Source of the DNA: Campylobacteraceae bacterium
GTDB taxonomy: Bacteria > Campylobacterota > Campylobacteria > Campylobacterales > Campylobacteraceae
Direction: 5' to 3'
Assembly: GCA_031276075.1 (NCBI GenBank)
Contig: JAISNU010000044.1
Coordinates: 1-46,525 of the forward strand
DNA length: 46,525 bases
Positions 7,534 to 16,954 of this stretch are shown piece by piece (the first letter of the stretch is position 1; every line of letters starts with the position of its first letter). The translations under genes were made by a program, and so were the position numbers. The notes under the pieces were generated by a model. The model did no database searches. It saw nothing but the letters and a program-made list of their open reading frames with translations, and was not told the origin of the DNA.

Positions 7534-8334
7534 GTGCCAAATTATGATATTGAACATAACAAATACTTATATGAAGTTAAACTTGAAATCTGGGATACTG
7601 CTTTTGGGCTGCAAAAAGTTGATAATCTTAAACCTTCCGAATATGCTAAAAAATTAGCTTACCAAAACGCAAAGGGAGAGATAAGTTACGATGAGATAGA
7701 AAAGAGCCTAAAAAATTATTATAAAGCCGAAAGAAACCAAGAGACGAAAGAAGCAGACATTGTTTCCGTAAGGATAGCAGAATTGCTGTCGCGCGAAGGA
7801 TTTAAATTCAGTCCGGCTACTTTGCTTGGCATACATAAGCATTTATTTGGCGGTGTTTTAGAAAATAGTATCCCCGCAGGGAAATTCAGACATTATAACA
7901 TCACAAAGAAAGAAACGGTTCTTAGCGGCGATACGGTTATATATGATGATTTTGCGATGATTGATGAAACTTTAAATTATGATTTTAAGATAGAGAGTGG
8001 TTTTGATTACAGCCTGCTTGATAAACAGAGTAAAGCTTTTAAAGCTATGGAATTTATCTCCAGAATTTGGCAAATACACCCTTTTGGCGAAGGCAATACA
8101 CGCACAATAGCTGTATTTGCAATTAAATATTTTCACATGATTGGATTTAGTATAGATAAAACGCCTTTCAAAAAACATTCCGATTTTTTTAGAGATGCTT
8201 TGGTTTTGGCAAATTATCATAAAAGAGGTAAAAATATGGAATTTTTAAACAAATTTACTGAAAATCTTTTGCTTAACGGCAAACATGTATTAAAAACAAT
8301 TCAGCCTGTTTTTGCGGAAAAGTCAAATCTATAA
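7534..8334 (+). CDS. Fic family protein
   Basis: IHPFGEGNTRT Fic motif; N-terminal KPSEYAKKLAYQNAKGEISYDEIEKSLKNYY resembles a VbhA-type antitoxin helix region. Confidence 0.85.
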   Translation: MPNYDIEHNKYLYEVKLEIWDTAFGLQKVDNLKPSEYAKKLAYQNAKGEISYDEIEKSLKNYYKAERNQETKEADIVSVRIAELLSREGFKFSPATLLGIHKHLFGGVLENSIPAGKFRHYNITKKETVLSGDTVIYDDFAMIDETLNYDFKIESGFDYSLLDKQSKAFKAMEFISRIWQIHPFGEGNTRTIAVFAIKYFHMIGFSIDKTPFKKHSDFFRDALVLANYHKRGKNMEFLNKFTENLLLNGKHVLKTIQPVFAEKSNL

Positions 8335-8354
8335 ACGGCGGGCAAGGAGTTAAA

Positions 8355-8564
8355 ATGATGACAGAAAACGATATTGTTTTGCAAACAGTAAAAAATTTGC
8401 AAAATATAGGTAAAAAGCTTTTGCAGAATGGGCAAGCTATAGTTTACAGAGATGATGCAGTATCTGAAGAATATATGATAGTTGAGTATCCAAATGGACG
8501 CAAACTCTTAATTGATGTTGATATGGATACAGGAGAAGAAATTATCATTAAAGAGCTTCAGTAA
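8355..8564 (+). CDS. Small putative antitoxin, same family as 315-530
   Basis: 69 aa; LLQNGQAIVYRDD...EYPNGRKLLIDVDMDTGEEIIIKEL. Confidence 0.55.
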   Translation: MMTENDIVLQTVKNLQNIGKKLLQNGQAIVYRDDAVSEEYMIVEYPNGRKLLIDVDMDTGEEIIIKELQ

Positions 8565-8566
8565 AT

Positions 8567-8689
8567 ATGGAAACTATGTATATTGACGCTGGCGCAAACG
8601 GCGCAGGGAAAAGTACAGTTGAAATTAACAATGCTTTTTTGTCTAATAAGCGAGTAAAAGGAAGTGTTCGAAAGGCGGGCATGTATTAG
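8567..8689 (+). pseudogene. Internally deleted zeta-like kinase
   Basis: METMYIDAGANGAGKSTVEINNAFLSNKRVKGSVRKAGMY*: Walker A joined directly to the RVK.RV.KGG motif. Confidence 0.6.
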
Positions 8690-8790
8690 TTTAACAATGG
8701 CTTAATGCAGCAAAAGAGAATAATTTTAATGCTTGAAAATAAAGATGCTATAATTGCAATAACAAACAAATAAGGCACAGGCGGCAATAG

Positions 8791-9357
8791 ATGCTTTACG
8801 AAATTTTAAAACAGCAAATATTTACTCCATACCATTATATTAGCGGGCAACAGGCTCTGAATATCTACGACTGGAAACATAATACTGGAGACTGGCATAC
8901 TATTGAGGCTTGGTATCCGCAAGCCGAAATTCCACGCTTTGGCTTAATGGGGGAAGGGGAACAATATAATACCAATGAATATTTAGGCAGTATGGGCGTA
9001 ATAGATGTAACATCTATATTAAAACAGATGGGTAAGCCGGAATTTGCGCCGATAGTTTACGCGGCAAGCCATGCGCGCGCTATTGCGGATATGGTTATTT
9101 GTAATGCTCTTAAAGGAAAGATTTTTTCGTCTGTAACGCTGCAGGATTTGGACGATTGGATGCCCTCAAACGAAGATAAGGAGCGTGTATATTCTTTATT
9201 GCATATAGCACTTAATAGACTGCCGGAGAATGCAGCCAAATTGGTTCAGCAATGGCTTGATGCTGCAAAAGAAAAGGATTTTGATGAACGATATACAAGA
9301 GGTATTACACAGCCGTATCATGAAAGCATGTATTCTTGGCATTCAAAAAATCCTTAA
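8791..9357 (+). CDS. Hypothetical protein, possible antitoxin-like partner of the nucleotidyltransferase
   Basis: 188-aa ORF directly preceding and overlapping the AbiEii-like ORF. Confidence 0.45.
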   Translation: MLYEILKQQIFTPYHYISGQQALNIYDWKHNTGDWHTIEAWYPQAEIPRFGLMGEGEQYNTNEYLGSMGVIDVTSILKQMGKPEFAPIVYAASHARAIADMVICNALKGKIFSSVTLQDLDDWMPSNEDKERVYSLLHIALNRLPENAAKLVQQWLDAAKEKDFDERYTRGITQPYHESMYSWHSKNP

Positions 9358-9607
9358 AGGCGGTACAGCTTTGATGTTTGGATATGGATTAGACAGGTTT
9401 TCTGAAGATTTGGACTTTGATATAGCGCACTATTTTGTCGGTAAAAACACTATTAAATTGGACGGCGTTCTAAAAAAATCAATTCCATCAGGCGTTGAAT
9501 TGATAAGTTTAAATCTTAAAAAAGATACAAAAGCCGTTACTTGTTATATACTAAATTATCGCGAACGGCAAACTGGATTAACAGGTTGTATTAAAAATGA
9601 TGAATAA
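9230..9607 (+). pseudogene. Truncated AbiEii-like nucleotidyltransferase
   Basis: LKGGTALMFGYGLDRFSEDLDFDI motif; only 125 aa, shorter than usual for the family, with degenerate 3' end. Confidence 0.6.
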
Positions 9608-9720
9608 CTTGTCTAAAAATACGAAAATAAAGTCAAAAAGTATATCAAGAATAAGATGATATCGTTTTTATCAATCATTGAAAAAATGCTATAATTAAAA
9701 AAACAAACAAAGGAGATAAA

Positions 9721-10038
9721 ATGGAAACATATAATGGTATATACCAACCAAAAAACAGAGAAGAGAGTTTGTCAATACTTGCCAAATATAAAGATAAAAT
9801 ATCCGATGAAATTTATGTAAAGATAGAAAAAGACATTTGGGGATTTGCAACAGAAGACATGTTTCTTGATGAGCAAAATATTCAAGATAGTATTGCCTAT
9901 TTACAAGGCGATAAAACTCATGAAGAGTTGGAAGCAGAGATATTTAAGCGTTGGGAAAAATATAAAAATGATAAAAAATTAAAAGAGATAGAAGAGGATA
10001 TGTATATAAGTGGACGATTTTACAAGACAACTGTTTAA
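9721..10038 (+). CDS. Putative Fic partner (antitoxin candidate)
   Basis: 105 aa with good RBS (aggagataaa); 3' end overlaps the GTG start of the downstream fic. Confidence 0.5.
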   Translation: METYNGIYQPKNREESLSILAKYKDKISDEIYVKIEKDIWGFATEDMFLDEQNIQDSIAYLQGDKTHEELEAEIFKRWEKYKNDKKLKEIEEDMYISGRFYKTTV

Positions 10039-10714
10039 TTCTAATCTGCTTGGAGCGCAAACTCTTGAAGAATTAAACAAAATAGAACGGGATATTACAC
10101 AGCGCAGAGTGTAGCATCTACGAGAAAACTCTATTGAACTCAATTTTGATTACAAAGACTTAAAATCCATTCATGGCTATCTGTTTGAAGAAGTTTATTC
10201 GTTTGCGGGTCAGGATAGATTTGAAATGGGGATATTTGATGATTTTGGCAAAAGAAATCCAGCAACAGGTGAAATCTCTTGGTTTGTCAGCGGTATTGAC
10301 ATACCTGTGGAAGCTAAAAAACTATTTGTAGAAATAAGAGAAAAAGATTATTTTAGGAATATGCAGTTGTTTGAATTTGTTAAAGAGATTTCTAATTTCT
10401 TTGGCAAACTCAATACGCTTCACCCATTTCGGGAAGGCAATGGGCGAACTCAAAGAATTTTTACCGAATTACTTGCTGAAAAAGCAGGATACAAATTAGA
10501 CTTGGAAACAAACATAGACAAGCAGACAATGATAGATGCCTGCAACTATTCCATGTCGGGAGACAATAGAAAAATGTTTGTTATATTCTTCAAAAGCTGC
10601 AAGCCAACCAATCAACCGCCAAAAAAGACAGAATTAAAAGATAAAACCATATTCTTTGTTGAAAATGAAGATGCGGCAACTGATGAAAATATATATAAAA
10701 AAAGATTTAGATAA
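10010..10714 (+). pseudogene. Fic family protein interrupted by in-frame TAG at codon 35
   Basis: VDDFTRQLFNSNLLGAQTLEELNKIERDITQRRV*HLRENSIELNFDYKDLKSIHGYLFEEVYSFAGQDRF...HPFREGNGRTQRIF; TAG at 10112-10114. Confidence 0.75.
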
Positions 10715-10995
10715 AAAATGGAAGAAAAGACAAATAACTGCAAATGAGCGAAGTAAAATATATCAAAGAAAAGATTGTTAAACCATATCGGGAAGATATA
10801 AAGCTCCTCATTAAAGAGAACACTGAAATACCATTAATATAAGCACCTAAATATTTTAAACAATACATGAACCGACACAAGCGTTGTATTGAAATTTTAT
10901 TACTATAATCAGTCATTGCCAGAAGCAGAGAATTGTATCCCTTTTTGTTATTGCAAACTGCGCGAGCGATGAATTCAGTGAAAATATCTCCCTCT

Positions 10996-11147
10996 GTCAT
11001 TGCGAGGAGGAACAACGAAGTAATCCAAAAATAATACAAAACAATCTAAACATGTAAATTGAAAAGCAATTTGGTTTATTATTAAGATACTATTTTTATT
11101 TTTGCAAATTCTGGATTGCCACGCTGACTTCGTCAGCTCGCAATGAC
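10996..11147. repeat. MITE-like element copy A, terminal inverted repeats GTCATTGCGAGG...CTCGCAATGAC
   Basis: About 152 bp, closely matches 11388-11540. Confidence 0.65.
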
Positions 11148-11255
11148 AAAGAGAGATATTTTCATGCCATTTTATGTTTTGTAATGACAGAGAGAATGCT
11201 TGTAATTCGTTTGAACTTGCACAAGCGTTGCATGAAATATTACTACTATAATCTG

Positions 11256-11930
11256 TCATTGCGAGGAATACGCAGCATGACGAAGCAATCCACACTTCTC
11301 ACTATCATTGCCGCTTTCCTTGTCATGCAAGCTTCCTTTTCTATGTATTGCGAGAAACATGGCAGAAAAGCAATTGTATCCCTTTTTGTCATTGCGAGGA
11401 GGAACGACGAAGTAATCCAGAAAATAATACAAAACAATCTAAACATGTAAATTAAAAAGCAATTTGGTTTATTATAACGACACTATTTTTATTTTTGCAA
11501 ATTCTGGATTGCTGCGCTGACTTCGTCAGCTCGCAATAACGAAAGGAGGCATGCACTTCGCTTGAGCGCAGTTAATGGGGCGTTTTTTAGATTGCTTCGT
11601 CAGTCGTTACACTCCTTCCTCGCAATGACGGAGAGTATGAATAACCCTAATTCTCCGACAAGAAAAGATATAATCCAAAACGGCTCGCAATGACAGATGG
11701 GGGGGGCTTACATGACGAAAAGCATGGATTGCTGCGCCGTTTTCAACGGCTCGCAATGACGGATATCTTAATAATGTCTTCAACTACGATGATAGTATGG
11801 ATTGCTTCACTGACTTCGTCAGCTCGCAATGACAAAATGAAGATTTGCATAATTAAAAAGTGCGGGTTATTTTATTTCTTGTAATAGATAGATTGTTTCG
11901 TTGTCGCAATGACGAAAAAGATGCTTCCAA
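11256..11930. repeat. Cluster of short REP/MITE-end repeats (GGATTGCT..CG......CTCGCAATGAC)
   Basis: Copies near 11256, 11590-11632, 11728-11765, 11800-11835, 11888-11920, several with internal palindrome GCTGACttcGTCAGC. Confidence 0.65.
11388..11540. repeat. MITE-like element copy B
   Basis: gtcattgcgaggaggaacgacgaagtaatccagaaa...ttctggattgctgcgctgacttcgtcagctcgcaataac. Confidence 0.65.
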
Positions 11931-12378
11931 TCTGCTCAAATCTATATATGCGTTGATAGAATTTAGCCTGTTTTGTAGATAAAGTATTTACAGCAATAAA
12001 AATTTTCAATTCAACATGTGTGGTTGTTATATTTAGTGGCTATGTTTTTACAGGAAGCAAGCTGCCGCGCGGACTAAATGCAGCTGCCTTTTGCAATATT
12101 TATAATAAATGATATAGCATATTTGTTATTCACGACTTAAAAAATATTTAATTTTAAATAGTATTTTATTTTTACATGAAAAATAACTAAGCTTACAAGC
12201 GCAACGCTTGAAACTTAATAAATTATTTTTATAATTAAAAATCAGCCATCAAATAAAAGCGGCTATATCTCCAACGATGTTGGTTTTGCATTTTTTCTCC
12301 TTTTTAAAAAACGCCATTAATGGTTACTGCGCCGTTATCTACTAAAATTTTATGTATCAAAAATAGTCTTGCGCTGTT

Positions 12379-13512
12379 TTAGTTGAGCCAATTTTTTATT
12401 TTGTCTAATACGCTCTCATCGCGCGCTGTGCTTTCAATACCGAAAGAATCCTGCAATTTTTTCAACATGTTTTTTTGTTCATCATTTAGCGTTTCGGGGT
12501 ATTTGATAGAAATTTGCGCCACAAAGCTTCCGATTTGTTTGGTATGCAAGTCTTTCACGCCCTCGTTTTTAAATACAAACTGCTGTTTGTCGTGCGCACC
12601 CATCGGGAGTTTTAACTCTTTGCTGCCTCTTAGCGTAGGTATAGTAATGGTTTCGCCCAAAATCGCCTGCGTGAAAAATACAGGAACTTCCATGTAGATA
12701 TTTTGTCTGTCGCGCACAAATCGTTTGTCGTTTTTCACATTAATAAAGATGTACAAATCGCCTCTTCCGCCGTTTTGCATAACATTGCCTTTTTTGGCGA
12801 TTCTGATACGGTTGTCGTTGTCAATGCCCTCGGGAATATCCACAGTAACACTCTCTTTTATTTCTTCCCAGCCTTTTCCACCGCATGCTTTACATGCATT
12901 TTTGATAACTTGTCCGCTGCCTTGGCATTTTGGGCAAATTTGTGAAAATGTCATAAAACCTTGGCGGTAAAATATTTGCCCTTTTCCACCGCATTCCGGA
13001 CATTCGGTTTTGACTTTATCTTCGCTGCCGCTTCCGTTGCATTTTTTGCATGGCGACTTATAAGAGAAATTTACCTCTTTTTTACAGCCAAAAACTGCTT
13101 CATTGAATTCCAAAGTTATTTCGCTTTCCAAATCTGACGGATATTTTTCATTGTTTTTTCGTCTTTTGCCGCCGCCAAAACCAAATCCGCTGCCGAAAAC
13201 AGACTCAAATATAGAACCCAAATCACCCATAATATCTTCGTAATTTTGTTCGGAAAAGTGGCTGAAACCTTGCCTGTCGAGTCCCGCTTTACCGTATCTG
13301 TCGTAAATTTCGCGTTTATTTGCATCGCTTAGAACCTGATAAGCCTCATTTATCTGTTTAAATTTTTCTTCAGCCTCTTTATTCCCATGATTGCGGTCGG
13401 GGTGGTATTTGAGAGCTAATTTGCGATAAGCCTTTTTTATCTCGTCAATTCCTGCGTTTTTTGTAATTTCTAAAATTTCATAATACTCAAAATCCAATAA
13501 AAATCCTTTCAT
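12379..13512 (-). CDS. dnaJ: Chaperone DnaJ
   Basis: J domain [12 protein letters not shown]...HPDRN, G/F region, four CxxCxGxG zinc motifs. Confidence 0.95.
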   Translation of the reverse strand: MKGFLLDFEYYEILEITKNAGIDEIKKAYRKLALKYHPDRNHGNKEAEEKFKQINEAYQVLSDANKREIYDRYGKAGLDRQGFSHFSEQNYEDIMGDLGSIFESVFGSGFGFGGGKRRKNNEKYPSDLESEITLEFNEAVFGCKKEVNFSYKSPCKKCNGSGSEDKVKTECPECGGKGQIFYRQGFMTFSQICPKCQGSGQVIKNACKACGGKGWEEIKESVTVDIPEGIDNDNRIRIAKKGNVMQNGGRGDLYIFINVKNDKRFVRDRQNIYMEVPVFFTQAILGETITIPTLRGSKELKLPMGAHDKQQFVFKNEGVKDLHTKQIGSFVAQISIKYPETLNDEQKNMLKKLQDSFGIESTARDESVLDKIKNWLN

Positions 13513-13980
13513 AAAAAACTGTAATTTTATCAAAAATAAGTTTAATAGTTAGTAAGGAGGGGGTATTTAAAGTAATAAATGTGATAAATAGCGAAATAAA
13601 AATAGATATTTACAGTTACCGTTTAAAAAGAAATTTTTTTTTAAATTATGTATTCCGAGAAAAATGTTGTTAAAAATAAAAATGTAAAAACTGCAAAAAT
13701 AGACAATTTTTATCAAAATTCGGTTTTTATCCTGTTTTTTGCTTAATATCTGGAAATTTTTTTACAAATTAAGGTGATTTTATATATACAAAGTTTATAA
13801 TGCACAAATATATATCTATGGTAAAAAGGTTGCAAAAAAATAAAAAATAGTGAAAAATATGGTAAAACAGCAATAAAAAATAAATTACTGTTAGAATTTT
13901 GTCATAGAAAAATTGCTATAATTATAACTTGTAAAGGTTTTTACCTTTAAATTTATAAAATCTCATTGAAGGAGTGCATT

Positions 13981-14661
13981 ATGATTAATGTTTTGATGAT
14001 TGAAGATGATATAGAATTCGCCCAGATATTAAGCGAATATTTGGCGCGCTATAATATTAAAATCACCAATTATGAAGATCCGTATCTCGGATTAAGCGCG
14101 GGAGTAAAAAATTACGATTTGTTGATTTTAGACTTAACGCTTCCGGGAATGGACGGGCTTGATGTATGTAGGGAAATTGCGACAAAATACAATATACCCA
14201 TTATCGTATCATCTGCAAGAGGCGATTTGTCCGATAAAATTATAGGACTTCAAATAGGCGCTGACGATTATTTGGCGAAACCGTACAATCCGCAAGAGAT
14301 GTATGCAAGAATTGTTAGCCTTGTTAGAAGATATAAAAAGGTTGTTGCGCAGGCTGAAGAAGAGGCTTCGAATGAGGATTCTAAATTTAGAGTAGACGAG
14401 AAAAGACATCAGATTTTTCTTGAAGATAAACCGCTTACGCTCACACCTGCGGAGTATGAAATACTTGCTTGTTTGATTCAGCAGCACAGTTTTTCGCTCT
14501 CGCGCGAGCAATTGGTCTATAACTGCAGATCTATAAAAGACAAAGGCGGCAAAAGCCTTGATGTTATCATAGGAAGAATCAGAGAAAAAATAGGCGACAG
14601 CTCAAAACATCCAAAATACATCTATTCCGTAAGAGGCATAGGCTATAAATTAGTAGGATAA
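13981..14661 (+). CDS. OmpR-family response regulator, ArsR-like of Campylobacterota
   Basis: MINVLMIEDDIEFAQILSEYL receiver plus winged-helix C-terminus. Confidence 0.85.
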   Translation: MINVLMIEDDIEFAQILSEYLARYNIKITNYEDPYLGLSAGVKNYDLLILDLTLPGMDGLDVCREIATKYNIPIIVSSARGDLSDKIIGLQIGADDYLAKPYNPQEMYARIVSLVRRYKKVVAQAEEEASNEDSKFRVDEKRHQIFLEDKPLTLTPAEYEILACLIQQHSFSLSREQLVYNCRSIKDKGGKSLDVIIGRIREKIGDSSKHPKYIYSVRGIGYKLVG

Positions 14662-14675
14662 AAGGCTGTTTTTTT

Positions 14676-14717
14676 GGCAGTAAGGCAAATATTATGTTTG
14701 CCTTACTGCCTTTTTTT
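14676..14717 (+). terminator. Rho-independent terminator
   Basis: GGCAGTAAGGCAAA-tattatg-TTTGCCTTACTGCC-TTTTTTT, perfect stem. Confidence 0.9.
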
Positions 14718-14820
14718 GATGTTTATTGCTCCTTGGCGGTAAATGGTGTATGCAGACTTACTTGAAAAATTTAACCGCTGTGAAGATCATTCATGAAATA
14801 GATTAAAGACAGGCGGACTC

Positions 14821-15495
14821 TTGAAAAAAATTGACAAATTTACTAAAACCGTTACCGATATGTCTGATTTTCGCACGCTTTTTACGCGCGCTATCATGCA
14901 TGAGCTTAAAACCCCGATAGGAAAAGGGCGTATTATAGCTGAAATGGTGGAAAATGATTTAAATAGAGAACGGCTTATCAAAGTTTTTCGCCGACTTGAC
15001 GACCTTGTTGATGAGTTTGCCAAAATAGAACGGCTTGCGGCAACAAATTACGAAATAAATATGAAAAGATGTTCTGTTAAAGAGATTTTAGATGCTTCAT
15101 TTGATATTTTGATGATAAATACCGACCAGTTAAAGAAAAAAGTGAGCGTAAAACTTCCAGCCAGAAATGTGTATATCAACGCTGATTTGGATTTTATGCC
15201 GCTTGCTTTTAAAAATCTTATTGATAATGCTATAAAATACGGCAGTGAAGGGCATGTTGCCATTACTTTGGAGCGCGGCGTATTATCTTTTTGCAATAAA
15301 GGCGAAGCGTCCGATAAATTGTTTGCCAAAAGCAGAGAGCCGTTTATCCACTCCGATAAAAAAGACAAAGCGCTCGGCGGCATGGGGCTTGGCTTGTATG
15401 TAGCCGATAATATTTTTAAAATACATGGATTGAAATTGGATTATGAATACAAAGACAGTTTTCACCGCTTTTTTATTAATCTTACCGCGTCTTAA
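14821..15495 (+). CDS. Truncated sensor histidine kinase core (ArsS-like), no sensor/TM region
   Basis: RAIMHELKTPIGKGRI H-box, NLIDNAIKYG N-box, GGMGLGLYVADNI G-box; TTG start, 224 aa. Confidence 0.8.
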   Translation: MKKIDKFTKTVTDMSDFRTLFTRAIMHELKTPIGKGRIIAEMVENDLNRERLIKVFRRLDDLVDEFAKIERLAATNYEINMKRCSVKEILDASFDILMINTDQLKKKVSVKLPARNVYINADLDFMPLAFKNLIDNAIKYGSEGHVAITLERGVLSFCNKGEASDKLFAKSREPFIHSDKKDKALGGMGLGLYVADNIFKIHGLKLDYEYKDSFHRFFINLTAS

Positions 15496-15520
15496 AACAA
15501 ATTAGGTTAAACTTTGCCTC

Positions 15521-16081
15521 ATGAAACTTCAAAAATTTAACCGCTTAACAGAGGCGCTCACGACTTTGCCTTCTATTGGTAAAAAATCGGCTTTACGCTT
15601 TGCTTATCATTTGACTCTTGTGGATACATTTGGCGCCATGAGGCTTGCTCATGCTATTGAAGACGCCGCGCAAAATGTCAGACGATGTAAAAAATGCGGC
15701 GGAGTAAGCGAACATGAGATTTGCGAAATCTGCATAGACGAAATGCGCGGCAACGGGCAGCTTTGCGTGGTAGAGAGCGCGAAAGATATATTTACGCTTG
15801 AAGAACATGGGCTGTTTTTGGGGCGTTATTTTGTTTTTGACGATTTGGAAAAGATAGAAAAATTAAAAGAGATTATACATGAAGCGGAAGTAAAAGAAGT
15901 GATATTTGCCTTTACGCCGTCTCTGGCAAGCGATGCAATGATACTGTTTATAGAGGATAAACTGAAAGATTTGGACTTAAACTTTACGAAAATTGCGCAA
16001 GGCGTTCCTACCGGCGTACAGCTTGAAAATGTAGATATGCTCTCGCTCTCAAAAGCCTTGAAAGACAGGACAAAAGTGTAA
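15521..16081 (+). CDS. recR: Recombination protein RecR
   Basis: LTTLPSIGKKSALRFA, CxxC zinc finger, Toprim-like CVVESAKDIFTLE. Confidence 0.93.
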   Translation: MKLQKFNRLTEALTTLPSIGKKSALRFAYHLTLVDTFGAMRLAHAIEDAAQNVRRCKKCGGVSEHEICEICIDEMRGNGQLCVVESAKDIFTLEEHGLFLGRYFVFDDLEKIEKLKEIIHEAEVKEVIFAFTPSLASDAMILFIEDKLKDLDLNFTKIAQGVPTGVQLENVDMLSLSKALKDRTKV

Positions 16082-16954
16082 ATGTTTTTTATAAAAAAGT
16101 GTTTGATATTATTGGTGTTGAAGATTTGCGCGTTTAAAATATTGTATCCTGTAAGACATTTTGTATTTCGCAATAAAAAAACACTTGCACTTTATTCGCT
16201 TAGCCGCATTCGCTTAGCTGACATTGTGAAAGAGAATTCCAAAAAACATAATAAGCTGTATAAAGAAAACCGCAGTTTTTGTCTTATAAAAAGCGATTCT
16301 ATAGTGGTTCATGGTTTTTTTGAGTATGACCACGGCAATGGAGCGGGCACATACGAAATAACAGAATTTCTCTCTCTTGAGGATTTTATTTTATGTATTA
16401 CCAGAGATAAAATCAATATCGCAGCTATTAGCATATTCGGACTTGCCTGTCGACTTGGCTGGATAGATGAAAAACCAGCAAGCGTTGCTAAATTTTCAAA
16501 AGAACTGCCTAAAGAACTGCCTAAATATAAAGATGAAATTGCCAAATTGCCGCCCTTCCTAATTCCAAAAAGCATATCTCAAATTTGCAAAAATAAATAC
16601 ACGAGGATAATCGGTAAAAGTATAAACGGTATATTTTTTAGATTTATCAATAAACTTGTTTTTAAAAGAGTGGCGAAGTCAAATGATTTTTTCTTTCTTG
16701 AAGGCATTTGGCGCGATGAGTCAGGCGATGAGATGAGATTTAACCTGCAAGATAAGTATTATACTTTGATGTATCGCGGCAAAGAGTACAGGTATGATTT
16801 TCAAAAAATTGAGCAATACAACTGCCTCTTTTCCGTATGTGAAAACGGGAGCGATTTATGTGAGCGGACTAATTTTATCTTGTCGCGCGATAATATGAGT
16901 ATTGCTGTGTATTCTAATATGGTTAGCAAAGTTTACAAAAGAGCCGTGAATTAG
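16082..16954 (+). CDS. Hypothetical protein
   Basis: 290-aa ORF directly following recR. Confidence 0.6.
   Translation: MFFIKKCLILLVLKICAFKILYPVRHFVFRNKKTLALYSLSRIRLADIVKENSKKHNKLYKENRSFCLIKSDSIVVHGFFEYDHGNGAGTYEITEFLSLEDFILCITRDKINIAAISIFGLACRLGWIDEKPASVAKFSKELPKELPKYKDEIAKLPPFLIPKSISQICKNKYTRIIGKSINGIFFRFINKLVFKRVAKSNDFFFLEGIWRDESGDEMRFNLQDKYYTLMYRGKEYRYDFQKIEQYNCLFSVCENGSDLCERTNFILSRDNMSIAVYSNMVSKVYKRAVN

Noticed and set aside
7534-8334. Non-canonical Fic motif HPFGEGNTRT as a sign of inactivation
   Set aside because: From recollection, the GNTRT variant is common among Fic proteins, so it is not by itself evidence of a dead enzyme.
10707-11884. Overlapping ORFs on both strands (e.g. 10707-11039, 10975-11295, 11184-11450, 11246-11446, 11690-11884)
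   Set aside because: Their sequences (FLLAMTEGD, LDCFVVPPRNDR, WIASS..AMT) are translations of the GTCATTGCGAGG/GCAATCC repeats in different frames; not genes.
13540-13980. AT-rich 430-bp intergenic region considered as a replication origin
   Set aside because: No DnaA-box cluster is evident and the flanking genes are dnaJ and a response regulator; probably divergent promoters.
16492-16524. Small tandem duplication KELPKELPK in the recR-adjacent hypothetical protein
   Set aside because: Just two 12-bp units; common slippage and no structural implication visible.
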